In this document: one piece after another, positions 7,727-19,821 of the stretch
How positions within the stretch are numbered: the first letter of the stretch is position 1
Layout: every line of letters begins with the position of its first letter
NCBI RefSeq assembly: GCF_001905725.1
Contig: NZ_LIWB01000002.1
Span: forward strand, 1 to 64,000
DNA from: Streptomyces sp. CB02400
GTDB lineage: Bacteria; Actinomycetota; Actinomycetes; Streptomycetales; Streptomycetaceae
Length of the DNA stretch: 64,000 nucleotides
Direction: 5' to 3'
The notes under the pieces: model-generated
The model's database searches: none
Seen by the model: the letters and a program-made list of their open reading frames with translations, nothing else
Told to the model about the DNA's origin: nothing
Translations under genes and position numbers: made by a program

Positions 7727-10078
7727 ATGTCCGGTGACAGTGCCGCTTCGGCGCCCGGCCGGTCCGGGAGCCGTCCGGGGCGGCCTGTCGGCCGGAAGAC
7801 CCCGGGCTCCCGCTGGGGGCGCCTGCTCGACGGCGGGCTGCTGCAGGGCGGGGTCCAGGGCAGCCCGGTGATCCGGCTGTTCGTGCGCTGGGTGCGCCGC
7901 CCGCTGCTGCCCGTCATGCGGCTGTGGCGGCGCAACATCCAGCTCAAGGTCGTCGCCACCACACTGCTGATGTCGCTGGGCGTGGTCCTGCTGCTGGGCT
8001 TCGTCGTCATCGGCCAGGTGCGCAACGGTCTGCTGGACGCCAAGGTGAAGGCGTCGCAGAGCCAGGCCACCGGTGGATTCGCGGTGGCCAAACAGCAGGC
8101 CGAGGAGGCCGTGAGCGTCACGGGCGACGACGGCGCGGCGGTGGACGGCCGTTCCTCGCAGAGCGTCATCCAGTGGATGAGCGACCTCGTGGAGTCGCTC
8201 TCCAGCGGCGGCCAGGGCGCCTTCGACGTGGTGACCCTGCCCGCGGGCGACGAGAGCGGCAGCGGGCGCGGACCGCGCGCCTCCGGTGAGGTCAACCCGA
8301 CGGCGAGTGTGCCGGCGGCGCTGCGGGAGAGGATCGACACCAGCGCGTCGGCGGCCCAGAGCTACACGCGCATCGTCTACGACACCAACAAGCCCTCCCA
8401 GCCCGGCCTGGTCATCGGCAAGCAGGTCAACGACCCCAACGGCGACCCGTACCAGCTGTACTACCTCTTCCCGCTCACCCAGGAGGAGAAGTCGCTGAGC
8501 CTGGTCAAGGGCACCCTGGCGACCGCCGGGCTGTTCGTCGTCGTACTCCTCGGGGCGATCGCCTGGCTCGTGGTGCGCCAGGTCGTCACGCCGGTGCGGA
8601 TGGCGGCCGGGATCGCCGAGCGGCTGTCCGCGGGGCGGCTGCAGGAACGCATGAAGGTCACCGGCGAGGACGACATCGCGCGGCTCGGCGAGGCGTTCAA
8701 CAAGATGGCGCAGAACCTCCAGCTGAAGATCAACCAGCTCGAGGACCTGTCGCGGATGCAGCGCCGGTTCGTGTCGGACGTGTCGCACGAGCTGCGGACG
8801 CCGCTGACGACGGTGCGGATGGCCGCGGACGTCATCCACGAGGCGCGCGAGGACTTCGACCCGGTGACCGCGCGGTCGGCGGAGCTGCTCGCCGACCAGA
8901 TCGACCGGTTCGAGTCGCTGCTCGCGGACCTGCTGGAGATCAGCCGGTTCGACGCGGGCGCGGCGGCGCTGGAGGCGGAGCCGATAGACCTGCGTGAGGT
9001 CGTACGGCGGGTGGTCAGCGGGGCGGAGCCGCTCGCCGAGCGCAAGGGCACGCGGATCAGGACCGTCGGCGACCAGCAGCCCGTCGTCGCCGAGGCCGAC
9101 GCGCGGCGCGTGGAGCGCGTGCTGCGCAACCTGGTCGTCAACGCGGTGGAGCACGGCGAGGGCAGGGACGTCGTCGTCAAGCTCGCCGCGGCCGGCGGGG
9201 CGGTGGCGGTGGCCGTGCGCGACTACGGCGTCGGGCTCAAGCCCGGTGAGGCGACCCGGGTCTTCAGCCGCTTCTGGCGGGCCGACCCGGCACGCGCGCG
9301 TACCACCGGCGGTACGGGACTGGGGCTGTCCATCGCCCTGGAGGACGCGCGGTTGCACGGCGGCTGGCTCCAGGCGTGGGGCGAGCCGGGCGGCGGCTCG
9401 CAGTTCCGGCTGACGCTGCCCAGGACCGCGGACGAGCCGCTGCGGGGGTCGCCGATACCGTTGGAGCCCAAGGACTCGCGGCGCAACAGCGGGCCGGACG
9501 ACGCCGGTCTGCCGCGCGGCGGCGGGGACGACGAGAAGCGCGCGACGGTGTCGGCGCGGCAGGCGGGCACCGACGGGCCGGCGCGGGATCCGTTCGCGCT
9601 GAGGCCGGCGACCGTCACCCCGACGGCCGACCCCACCGCACTGCCCGGCAACGGCGCACGCGTGGTGGCCCGGCCCGCCCCACCGGTACGGACGGGCAGC
9701 ACGCGGATGACGCCGGGGGCACAGAACACGACCGCGGGCGGCGATGACGGGTTCCCGGAGACCGGCGGCGGTTCCGGGGGACGGCCGGACGACGGGCACG
9801 ACAGGGGTGCGGAGGCTTCCGCCGCGAGCGGCGAGGGCTCGGGCCAGGGGGTGCGGGCCGGGCACGGTGGCTCCGCGCGGGAGCCGGACGCCGGCCGTGG
9901 CGGGGGTTCGGGGGCGTCGGCCGCGGGGAGCGGCGACGGCGCGGACGGTGGCCGTGGCCGGGACCCGGAGACCGGCCGGGAGTCGGAGCGCGGGGCCGGG
10001 GCGGCCGGTGACGAGGACGGTCGGAGTGTGGCGCGGGATGCGGACAGGGACGGGGAGGCTTCGCGTGGGCGGCGGTGA
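7727..10078 (+). CDS. mtrB: Sensor histidine kinase MtrB with long disordered tail
   Basis: A 783-residue kinase partner of MtrA. Two membrane helices (about residues 71-93 and 263-287) flank an extracytoplasmic sensor region. A HAMP domain follows, then the H-box VSDVSHELRTPLTTVRM with His354, and the HATPase blocks (NLVVNAVEHGEG, DYGVGLKPGE, GGTGLGLSIALEDARLHGG). The kinase core ends near residue 565. The remaining ~218 residues are a Gly/Asp/Arg/Ser-rich, apparently unstructured tail. The ATG at 7727 follows mtrA by one base. The 3' end overlaps lpqB by 14 bp. Confidence 0.95.
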   Translation: MSGDSAASAPGRSGSRPGRPVGRKTPGSRWGRLLDGGLLQGGVQGSPVIRLFVRWVRRPLLPVMRLWRRNIQLKVVATTLLMSLGVVLLLGFVVIGQVRNGLLDAKVKASQSQATGGFAVAKQQAEEAVSVTGDDGAAVDGRSSQSVIQWMSDLVESLSSGGQGAFDVVTLPAGDESGSGRGPRASGEVNPTASVPAALRERIDTSASAAQSYTRIVYDTNKPSQPGLVIGKQVNDPNGDPYQLYYLFPLTQEEKSLSLVKGTLATAGLFVVVLLGAIAWLVVRQVVTPVRMAAGIAERLSAGRLQERMKVTGEDDIARLGEAFNKMAQNLQLKINQLEDLSRMQRRFVSDVSHELRTPLTTVRMAADVIHEAREDFDPVTARSAELLADQIDRFESLLADLLEISRFDAGAAALEAEPIDLREVVRRVVSGAEPLAERKGTRIRTVGDQQPVVAEADARRVERVLRNLVVNAVEHGEGRDVVVKLAAAGGAVAVAVRDYGVGLKPGEATRVFSRFWRADPARARTTGGTGLGLSIALEDARLHGGWLQAWGEPGGGSQFRLTLPRTADEPLRGSPIPLEPKDSRRNSGPDDAGLPRGGGDDEKRATVSARQAGTDGPARDPFALRPATVTPTADPTALPGNGARVVARPAPPVRTGSTRMTPGAQNTTAGGDDGFPETGGGSGGRPDDGHDRGAEASAASGEGSGQGVRAGHGGSAREPDAGRGGGSGASAAGSGDGADGGRGRDPETGRESERGAGAAGDEDGRSVARDADRDGEASRGRR

Positions 10079-11876
10079 GCGCGGCCGGAGGGCGCGGGTG
10101 CGGACGGCGGCGTACGTCGCCAGTGGGGCCGTTCTGCTGGCCGGGTGCGCCTCCATGCCCGACAGCGGGGATCTGCGGGGCGTCGAGTCGACGCCGCGGC
10201 AGGACACACAGGTGCGGGTGTTCGCCATGCCGCCCAGTGAGGACGCCACCCCCACACAGATCGTGCAGGGCTTCCTGGAGGCGCTGACCAGCGACGACCC
10301 CGACTACAAGACCGCGCGCCAGTATCTGACCCGTGAGGCGGCGAAGACCTGGAAGCCGGAGCTGTCCACCACCGTGCTGTCGGACGGGCCGGGCGCCCAG
10401 GCCGACAGCACGGACCAGCAGGACACCGGTTCCCTGTCCTACACGCTGACCGGGACCAAGGTCGCCACGGTGGACGCGCAGCAGTCGTACGCGCCCGCCT
10501 CAGGGCCCTACGACGAACTGGTGCACCTCACGAAGGACGCCAAGAGCGAGCAGTGGCGCATCGACACGGTGCCGCAGGGCGTCGTCATGGGCAAGTCGGA
10601 CTTCCAGCGCAACTACATGTCCGTCAACAAGTACTACTTCGCCTCGGACAGCGCGGGGGCGGCGCCGATGACGGTCGCCGACCCCGTCTACGTGCGCAGT
10701 CACGTGGACCCCACGACCCAGATGGTGCGCTCCCTCGTCGAGGGGCCCACGACCTGGCTGGACCCCGCCGTCAGGACCGCCTTCCCCGCGGGGACGGCGT
10801 TGCGGAAGGGCGCCGGCCCGCTGACCCCGGACGACCGGGGCAGACTGACCGTGCCGCTCAACGACAAGGCGGCCGAGGTCGACACCGGCCGGTGCGAGGA
10901 GATGGCGGCCCAGCTGCTGTTCACGCTGCGCACGCTCAGCCCCGCGGTGGACGAGGTCGAGCTGCGGGCCGGCGGCGGGCAGTTGTGCTCGCTCGCCCGG
11001 AACGGGGTCGAGCTCGTCGCCACCCGGGGCGCGCTGGACTCGCCCGACCACCTGTACTTCGTCGACGACAAGCACCGGCTCGTGCGGATCACCGCGGGCA
11101 GCAGCGACACCGAGCCCGCGCCGGTGCCCGGTGCGCTGGGCGAGGGCGAGAAGGCGCTGCGGTCGGTGGCGGTCGCCCGGGACGAGCGGACCGCGGCCGG
11201 GGTCTCCCTCGACGGCAGGTCGCTGTTCGTCGCCTCGCTGGTGTCGGGGAGTTCCCTCGGGGAGCCCGTGCTGAGCAGTACGGGCAAGACCGAGGACGAC
11301 AGGCTGACCACGCCCAGCTGGGACGCGCAGGGCGGACTGTGGGTGGCCGACAGCGACCCCGCGGACCCTCGGCTGTACCTCCTGGAGGAGGGCGCGGGCG
11401 AGCCGGTCCAGGTGCGGACGCCGGGGCTGGACGGCCGTGTGCGGGCGGTCCGGGTGGCCGCCGACGGGGTGCGGATCGCGCTCGTCGTGGAGAAGGACGG
11501 CCGGAGTTCCCTGGTGATCGGGCGGATCGACCGGAACGGCGGAACGGGTGAGCAGCCGGTGGTCACCGTGCTGGACCCGCGCTCCGCGACGCCGGTGCTG
11601 GAGCAGGTCACGGCCATGTCCTGGGCCGGGGACAGCCGGCTCGTGGTGGTCGGACGCGAGCAGGGAGGCGTGGAGCAGATGAAGTACGTCGAGGTCGACG
11701 GCTCCACGCCGGACGTGCCGCCGCCCGCCGCCCTGACCGGCGTCAAGGCCGTCACCGCCTCCGAGGACGAACAGGCGCCGCTGATGGCGTACTCGGTGGA
11801 CGGGATCGTACGGCTGCCCTCGGGGGCGCAGTGGCAGAAGGTGGCGGAGGGGACCGCGCCGGTCTATCCGGGGTGA
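10065..11876 (+). CDS. lpqB: Lipoprotein LpqB, MtrB accessory factor
   Basis: A 603-residue secreted lipoprotein. The signal peptide ends at the lipobox LLAGC (Cys28), followed by the GerMN domain and a C-terminal beta-propeller-like LpqB region. LpqB is known in mycobacteria and streptomycetes as an extracellular modulator of MtrB. The GTG at 10065 was chosen because it has a strong GGGGAGG six bases upstream and gives a normal-length signal peptide; it lies inside the end of mtrB. The overlap implies coupled translation with the kinase. Confidence 0.95.
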   Translation: MGGGERGRRARVRTAAYVASGAVLLAGCASMPDSGDLRGVESTPRQDTQVRVFAMPPSEDATPTQIVQGFLEALTSDDPDYKTARQYLTREAAKTWKPELSTTVLSDGPGAQADSTDQQDTGSLSYTLTGTKVATVDAQQSYAPASGPYDELVHLTKDAKSEQWRIDTVPQGVVMGKSDFQRNYMSVNKYYFASDSAGAAPMTVADPVYVRSHVDPTTQMVRSLVEGPTTWLDPAVRTAFPAGTALRKGAGPLTPDDRGRLTVPLNDKAAEVDTGRCEEMAAQLLFTLRTLSPAVDEVELRAGGGQLCSLARNGVELVATRGALDSPDHLYFVDDKHRLVRITAGSSDTEPAPVPGALGEGEKALRSVAVARDERTAAGVSLDGRSLFVASLVSGSSLGEPVLSSTGKTEDDRLTTPSWDAQGGLWVADSDPADPRLYLLEEGAGEPVQVRTPGLDGRVRAVRVAADGVRIALVVEKDGRSSLVIGRIDRNGGTGEQPVVTVLDPRSATPVLEQVTAMSWAGDSRLVVVGREQGGVEQMKYVEVDGSTPDVPPPAALTGVKAVTASEDEQAPLMAYSVDGIVRLPSGAQWQKVAEGTAPVYPG

Positions 11877-11952
11877 GCCGGGCCGGCCGGACCCGTCCCC
11901 CGGGTTATCCACAGGGGTGGCCGGGTGCGGCGGTCGTTGGCACAGTGGTCCC

Positions 11953-12834
11953 ATGCGGGACTGGTGGCAGGACCTCACCGACCTGGTGCTCCCGGCCGAG
12001 TGCGGCGGCTGCGGCAGACCTCGTACGGTGCTCTGCGCCCGGTGCCGTACGGCGCTGAGCGGGGCCGTGCCGTGCCGGGTGCGGCCGGTGCCCGAGCCGG
12101 CCGGGCTGCCGTCGGTGCATGCGGCGGCCCGGTACGCGGACGAGGTGCGCGCCACTCTGCTGGCCCACAAGGAGCGGGGCGCCCTGGCCCTCTCCGGGCC
12201 GCTCGGCGAGGCGCTGGCGGGAGCGGTGCGGGCGGGACTGGCAGCGGTCCGTGCGCCGTGCGCGGGCGGCGGTCCGGTGCTGCTCGTCCCCGTTCCCTCC
12301 GCGCGGCGGGCGGTGCGGGCGCGCGGGCATGACCCCGCCCGGCGGATCGCGTACGCGGCGGCGGGTGAGCTGCGGCGGGCAGGGGTACCCGCACGAGTGC
12401 TTCCCGCACTGCGGCAACGGCGGGACGTGGCCGACCAGTCGGGGCTCGGCTCCCGGCAGCGGCTGGCCAATCTCGCGGGCGCGCTGACGGTGGCGCCGGG
12501 GTGCGGCCGGCTGCTTTCGGCAGGCCGGGTCGTCCTGGTCGACGACCTGATGACGACCGGGGCGTCGCTGGCCGAGGCGGCGCGCGCCGTACGGGCGCGG
12601 CCGTGGGCCGAGTCACCGGATCGGGGCGCCGAATCGAGTATTCCGGGGCCCGCGCTCGTGTACTGGGGTGAGACATGGGAAAGGAGAGGGGAACAGCGGA
12701 GCGGACCAGTTCAACAGCGGGCGGGTCGGCGGCAGGGCCGGCCGCCGGTCACGGCGGGCGCGGGCAGCGCCGACGCGATGTGCGCGGCCGTCGTCGCGGC
12801 ATCTCCGGACGCTTTCGAAATAAACCGGAACTGA
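11953..12834 (+). CDS. comF: ComF family phosphoribosyltransferase-like protein
   Basis: A 293-residue protein. The N-terminal zinc-ribbon cysteines read CGGCGRPRTVLCARC. The PRPP-binding loop VVLVDDLMTTGAS begins near residue 194. ComF proteins are linked to DNA uptake in naturally competent bacteria, but their role in actinobacteria is unknown. The last ~70 residues are poorly structured and end in a conserved-looking CAAVVAASPDAFEINRN. The ATG at 11953 begins MRDWWQDLTDLVLPAEC, the family's usual opening. It follows lpqB by 76 bp and may be co-transcribed. Confidence 0.88.
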   Translation: MRDWWQDLTDLVLPAECGGCGRPRTVLCARCRTALSGAVPCRVRPVPEPAGLPSVHAAARYADEVRATLLAHKERGALALSGPLGEALAGAVRAGLAAVRAPCAGGGPVLLVPVPSARRAVRARGHDPARRIAYAAAGELRRAGVPARVLPALRQRRDVADQSGLGSRQRLANLAGALTVAPGCGRLLSAGRVVLVDDLMTTGASLAEAARAVRARPWAESPDRGAESSIPGPALVYWGETWERRGEQRSGPVQQRAGRRQGRPPVTAGAGSADAMCAAVVAASPDAFEINRN

Positions 12835-13145
12835 CTGAGAACGTGCGTCGTTACAGGTAATGAGAGGGTTAATTCACGAGAATGGAGGTATGGCGCGGTA
12901 GAGGGTGACGACATCCGTCCGGGCGAGATATGTTCGGTTGTGAGGGAAAGCCGCAGGCCACACCTCTCGAATCCGTTTGCCGTGCTGCGGGTTTTTCGTC
13001 ATCACCCGTGCCGGTGGAGTGGAGATCTCGCCGATGGGGGAGGAGGTGGACGTCACCGAGTCCGAGGTTCCGGACGTCACCGGAACCTGGTGCAAAAGGG
13101 AGACGCTCCGCACCGAGGCGGAGTGATCCGGGAACGGAGTTCTGC
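12835..13145 (+). promoter_or_regulatory. 311-bp comF-hpf intergenic region with candidate promoter
   Basis: No convincing gene is seen here. The best vegetative-type promoter is GTGACG at 12905-12910, an 18-bp spacer and TATGTT at 12929-12934, which would leave a leader of about 200 nt before hpf. The base composition is locally less GC-rich than the flanking genes, as expected of a promoter region. The promoter call is pattern-based and weak. Confidence 0.35.
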
Positions 13146-13838
13146 GTGGACATCGTCGTCAAGGGCCGCAAGACCGAGGTGCCCGAGCGGTTCCGGAAGC
13201 ACGTGGCCGAGAAGCTGAACCTGGAGAAGATCCAGAAGCTCGATGGCAAGGTGATCAGCCTCGACGTCGAGGTGTCCAAGGAGCCCAACCCCCGACAGGC
13301 CGACCGCAGCGACCGGGTGGAGATCACGCTCCGCTCCCGCGGTCCGGTGATCCGGGCGGAGGCAGCGGCGAGCGATCCGTACGCGGCGCTCGACCTGGCA
13401 GCGGAGAAGCTGGACGCCCGGCTGCGCAAGCAGCACGACAAGCGATTCTCGCGGCGCGGTGCGCGCAGGATCTCGGCCGCCGAGGTCCCCGACCACGTCC
13501 CGGGCGCGGCGACACTCAACGGGGCCGGCGCGAGTTCCGTCGTGGAGGAGCCGGAAGGCGTCCCCACCAAGAAGATCGGCTCCCTGGAAGTCCAGGGTGA
13601 GGGGCCCCTGATCGTCCGTGAGAAGACCCACGTGGCAGCGCCCATGACGCTCGACCAGGCTCTCTACGAGATGGAGCTGGTCGGGCACGACTTCTATCTG
13701 TTCATCGACTCCGAGACCAAGGAACCCAGTGTCGTCTACCGGCGGCACGCCTACGACTACGGCGTGATCCACCTCAGCACGGACACGATGGTCACCCAGA
13801 CGCAGTCCCCCGAGGCGGGCGGGACGCTCGGCGGCTGA
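13146..13838 (+). CDS. hpf: Ribosome hibernation promoting factor, long form
   Basis: A 230-residue long-form HPF, which drives 100S ribosome dimerisation in non-growing cells. The N-terminal YfiA/RaiA domain (about 1-100) contains EVPERFRKHVAEKLNLEKIQKLDG. An Ala/Pro-rich linker leads to the C-terminal dimerisation domain with MTLDQALYEMELVGHDFYLF. The GTG at 13146 gives the standard VDIVVKGRKTEVPERFR start with GGAACGGAG upstream. The gene stands alone, with its own promoter region upstream and a hairpin terminator downstream. Confidence 0.94.
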   Translation: MDIVVKGRKTEVPERFRKHVAEKLNLEKIQKLDGKVISLDVEVSKEPNPRQADRSDRVEITLRSRGPVIRAEAAASDPYAALDLAAEKLDARLRKQHDKRFSRRGARRISAAEVPDHVPGAATLNGAGASSVVEEPEGVPTKKIGSLEVQGEGPLIVREKTHVAAPMTLDQALYEMELVGHDFYLFIDSETKEPSVVYRRHAYDYGVIHLSTDTMVTQTQSPEAGGTLGG

Positions 13839-13858
13839 CCCGCCGCGTGACGGCCGAG

Positions 13859-13899
13859 CCGGTGCCCCTGGTGCGCGTGTGCGCCCCCAGGGGCACCGG
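13859..13899 (+). terminator. Hairpin terminator of hpf
   Basis: A perfect 13-bp inverted repeat (CCGGTGCCCCTGG and its complement) with a 15-nt loop, 20 bp after the hpf stop. There is no T-run, which is common for Streptomyces terminators. Confidence 0.7.
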
Positions 13900-14040
13900 T
13901 GTGCGACCACTCGGCGCGCACACCGGCACCCCGGTGGCGGCGGGGCATGGAATCATGGCTGCAACGGCCCAACCGGTGGGCCGCTGCCTTGGGTTGGCGA
14001 TGGTCAGGACCACAGGCCACAGCCTTCAGGGGGAGGAACG

Positions 14041-14787
14041 ATGGCGGACAGCTTCGGACCGATGCGTGACGGGGGCGCCGACGACGGCGTCGTCGGCATG
14101 GGCCCGGACGCGGACACACCACGCAAGGAGCCGATCAGAGTCCTTGTGGTGGACGACCACGCGCTGTTCCGCCGCGGACTGGAGATCGTGCTCGCGGCCG
14201 AGGAGGACATCCAGGTCGTCGGCGAGGCGGGGGACGGCGCGGAGGCGGTGGAGAAGGCGGCCGACCTGCTGCCCGACATCGTCCTGATGGACGTGCGGAT
14301 GCCCAAGCGGGGCGGGATCGAGGCGTGCACCTCCATCAAGGAGGTCGCCCCCAGCGCGAAGATCATCATGCTGACGATCAGCGACGAGGAAGCCGATCTC
14401 TACGACGCCATCAAGGCGGGCGCGACCGGTTATCTCCTCAAGGAGATCTCCACGGACGAGGTGGCCACCGCCATTCGCGCGGTGGCCGACGGACAGTCGC
14501 AGATCAGCCCGTCCATGGCGTCGAAACTGCTCACCGAGTTCAAGTCGATGATCCAGCGCACCGACGAGCGCCGGCTGGTGCCCGCGCCCCGGCTGACGGA
14601 CCGTGAACTCGAAGTCCTCAAGCTGGTGGCCACGGGAATGAACAACCGCGACATCGCCAAGGAACTGTTCATCTCCGAGAACACCGTGAAGAACCACGTG
14701 CGCAACATCCTGGAGAAGCTCCAGCTGCACTCCAGGATGGAGGCGGTGGTCTACGCGATGCGGGAGAAGATCCTCGAGATCCGGTGA
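14041..14787 (+). CDS. NarL/FixJ-type response regulator (orphan)
   Basis: A 248-residue regulator. An acidic N-terminal extension of ~35 residues precedes the receiver domain, which has the phospho-acceptor Asp84 in IVLMDVRMPKRGG and the conserved TISDEE and KEI motifs. The C-terminal LuxR-type HTH (about 185-245) reads LTDRELEVLKLVATGMNNRD and SENTVKNHVRNILEKL. The ATG at 14041 has a strong GGGGGAGGAACG ribosome-binding site. No kinase gene is next to it, so its partner is unlinked or absent. Target genes cannot be inferred. Confidence 0.92.
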   Translation: MADSFGPMRDGGADDGVVGMGPDADTPRKEPIRVLVVDDHALFRRGLEIVLAAEEDIQVVGEAGDGAEAVEKAADLLPDIVLMDVRMPKRGGIEACTSIKEVAPSAKIIMLTISDEEADLYDAIKAGATGYLLKEISTDEVATAIRAVADGQSQISPSMASKLLTEFKSMIQRTDERRLVPAPRLTDRELEVLKLVATGMNNRDIAKELFISENTVKNHVRNILEKLQLHSRMEAVVYAMREKILEIR

Positions 14788-14799
14788 CGGCGCCCCGCG

Positions 14800-15987
14800 T
14801 CAGGCCAGGGACCGGGCGAGCTCCAGGGTGAGGGCCTCGCGCAGCTCCGGTGCGTCGACCCGCTCCACGCGCACGTCCGTGCAGTCCACCCAGCCCGCCG
14901 CCTCGACCAGGGCCTGGGCCGCGGCGGGGACCGCCTTGCGGCCGTCCAGGGTGACCTGCTTGGCCACCAGCGTGCGGCCCTCACGGGCCGGGTCGACCCG
15001 GCCGACGAGCCGGCCGCCCGCGAGGACGGGCATCGCGAAGTAGCCGTGCACCCGCTTGGGCTTGGGCACGTAGGCCTCCAGGCGGTGGGTGAAGCCGAAG
15101 ATCCGCTCCGTGCGCGCCCGTTCCCAGACCAGGGAGTCGAACGGGGACAGCAGCGTCGTACGGTGCCGGCCGCGCGGCGGTGTCGCCAGGGCCTCCGGAT
15201 CGGCCCAGGCCGGCTTGGACCAGCCCGCCACCGTGACCGGGACCAGGCCCGAGTCGTCGATCACCGCGTCGACCTGGTCACCCCTGAGGCGGTGGTAGTC
15301 GGCGATGTCCGCGCGCGTGCCCACGCCGAGGGACCTACCGGCCAGGCGGACCAGACGGCGCAGGCACTCGGCGTCGTCCAGCTCGTCGTGCAGCAGCTCC
15401 GTGGGGATCGCCCGCTCGGCGAGGTCGTAGACCCGCTTCCAGCCGCGGCGCTCGACGCACACCACCTCGCCGTACATCAGGGCGCGCTCGACGGCGACCT
15501 TGGTGCCGGACCAGTCCCACCACTCGCTGGTGCGCTTGGCGCCGCCCAGCTCCGTGGCCGTCAGGGGGCCCTCCGCGCGGAGCTGCTTGATCACCTGGTC
15601 GTACACGCCGTCGGGGAGCTCGTGGCCCCAGAGCGGGCGGGCGCGGTAGGCGCGGCGGCGGAAGGCGAAGTGAGGCCACTCCTCGACGGGGAGGATGCAC
15701 GCGGCGTGCGACCAGTACTCGAACGCGCGCGGCGGCTGGGAGTCCGCCTTCCAGTACGCCTCCTCCACGGTCCGGCGCCCCACGGAGCCCAGACGGGCGT
15801 ACGGGATGAGCTCGTGGGAGCGGGCGAGGACGGAGATGGTGTCGAGCTGCACCGCGCCCAGATGGCGGAGGACGCCCCGGACACCCGAGCGGCGGTCCGG
15901 GGCGCCGAGGAATCCCTGGGCCCGCAGGGCGATGCGGCGGGCCTCGTCTGCCGTCAGTTCCGTGGTCGGACGCGGAAGAGTCGTCAT
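14800..15987 (-). CDS. YcaQ/AlkX-like winged-helix DNA glycosylase
   Basis: A 395-residue protein of the HTH_42 superfamily. The block HLGAVQLDTISVLARSHE contains the QxD motif (Gln47-Leu48-Asp49) that supplies the catalytic residues in YcaQ, which unhooks interstrand DNA crosslinks. Later family blocks (TLLSPFDSLVWERARTERIFGF, HGYFAMPVLAGGRLVGRVDP) are also present. Streptomycetes often carry a core genome copy as well as cluster-linked self-resistance copies such as AlkX. This one has no biosynthetic genes beside it, so a housekeeping repair role is more likely. It is convergent with the regulator, 12 bp apart. Confidence 0.88.
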   Translation of the reverse strand: MTTLPRPTTELTADEARRIALRAQGFLGAPDRRSGVRGVLRHLGAVQLDTISVLARSHELIPYARLGSVGRRTVEEAYWKADSQPPRAFEYWSHAACILPVEEWPHFAFRRRAYRARPLWGHELPDGVYDQVIKQLRAEGPLTATELGGAKRTSEWWDWSGTKVAVERALMYGEVVCVERRGWKRVYDLAERAIPTELLHDELDDAECLRRLVRLAGRSLGVGTRADIADYHRLRGDQVDAVIDDSGLVPVTVAGWSKPAWADPEALATPPRGRHRTTLLSPFDSLVWERARTERIFGFTHRLEAYVPKPKRVHGYFAMPVLAGGRLVGRVDPAREGRTLVAKQVTLDGRKAVPAAAQALVEAAGWVDCTDVRVERVDAPELREALTLELARSLA

Positions 15988-16036
15988 ACGTCCGCACGAT
16001 AGAGGGCGGCACTGACAACGGCGGCGGGCCCGGGGC

Positions 16037-16606
16037 TCATCCCTGCCCGGGAACGTAGGGCGCCGTGGAGGGAAGTCCCAGGTCGGACGGGAGCAGGGAG
16101 CCCACCCAGCCGTCCCGCAGCACTCCCTTGTTGCTGAGCGAGGAACGCAGGACGCCCTCGATGGTGAAGCCCGCGCGCTCCGCCACCGCGCGGGAGGCGG
16201 TGTTGCCCACCTCCGCGCGCCACTCCACGCGGTCGACCGACATCCGGGTGAAGGCCCAGCGGGAGGCGGCGAGGGCGGCCTCGGTGATGTAGCCGTTGCC
16301 GCGGTGCTCCTTCGCGCACCAGAAGCCGATCTCGCCCGTCCCCAGGGAGCGCATGGTGATGCCGAGCATCCCCGTGAGCTCCCCGGTGGGCAGGAAGACG
16401 CCGAAGGTGAACATCGAACCGTTGGCCCACCCGTCGGGAGCGATCTGCTCCGTGAAACCCCGCGCGTGCTCCGGAAGGTACGGGGAGGGGATCGTGGTCC
16501 AGCGCTGGATGTCCGGATCCTGGCAGATCGCGTACACGGTGTCGGTGTCCTGAGGGCCGACCGTGCGCAGCAGGAGGCGGTCGGTGGTGAGCGTGACGGG
16601 TTCCAT
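16037..16606 (-). CDS. GNAT family N-acetyltransferase (RimJ/RimL-like)
   Basis: A 189-residue acetyltransferase. Its opening TLTTDRLLLRTVGPQDTDTV and the acetyl-CoA block CAKEHRGNGYITEAALAASRWAF are typical of RimJ/RimL-like enzymes, followed by NTASRAVAERAGFTIEGVLR. Family members acetylate protein N-termini or small amines; the substrate here is unknown. The gene starts at ATG 16606 with a weak ribosome-binding site and lies 49 bp downstream of the glycosylase gene, so the two may share a transcript. Confidence 0.88.
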   Translation of the reverse strand: MEPVTLTTDRLLLRTVGPQDTDTVYAICQDPDIQRWTTIPSPYLPEHARGFTEQIAPDGWANGSMFTFGVFLPTGELTGMLGITMRSLGTGEIGFWCAKEHRGNGYITEAALAASRWAFTRMSVDRVEWRAEVGNTASRAVAERAGFTIEGVLRSSLSNKGVLRDGWVGSLLPSDLGLPSTAPYVPGQG

Positions 16607-16886
16607 CGGCCGATTCTGCTCGCGCGGGGGCGAACGGCGCCATCCCTTTCGCGGTGCGTGAGGCGATGATCACCCTTCGCGCAATTCGCCGGCGTGAGGC
16701 GGCACCATCCGAGGGGCCCGGACGTTCTCCTTTTGAAGCAGCCGTGAAACGGATAGGAAGCAGCCGACGGTCACCCCCGCGGCAGGCCTCCCGGCGCGGC
16801 GGGGTCCTCGCATACGATGGCCGTTGCTCAGTCAGTGAAATGGAAACCGACCGTCCCAGGCCCGACCGGCAAGGAGACCAACCCCC

Positions 16887-19733
<2,847 letters not shown>

Positions 19734-19766
19734 GCGTCGCTCCACGAGGAGCGGCTGTGAGCAGGC

Positions 19767-19803
19767 CGAGGGCCGGACACCCCCAGGTGGTGTCCGGCCC
19801 TCG
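19767..19803. terminator. Hairpin terminator between secA and the Rv3235-like gene
   Basis: A perfect 15-bp inverted repeat (CGAGGGCCGGACACC and its complement) with a 7-nt loop. It lies in the 88-bp gap between two convergent genes and can serve both strands. Confidence 0.85.
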
Positions 19804-19821
19804 ACCGTTTCTCGGGTGCGC

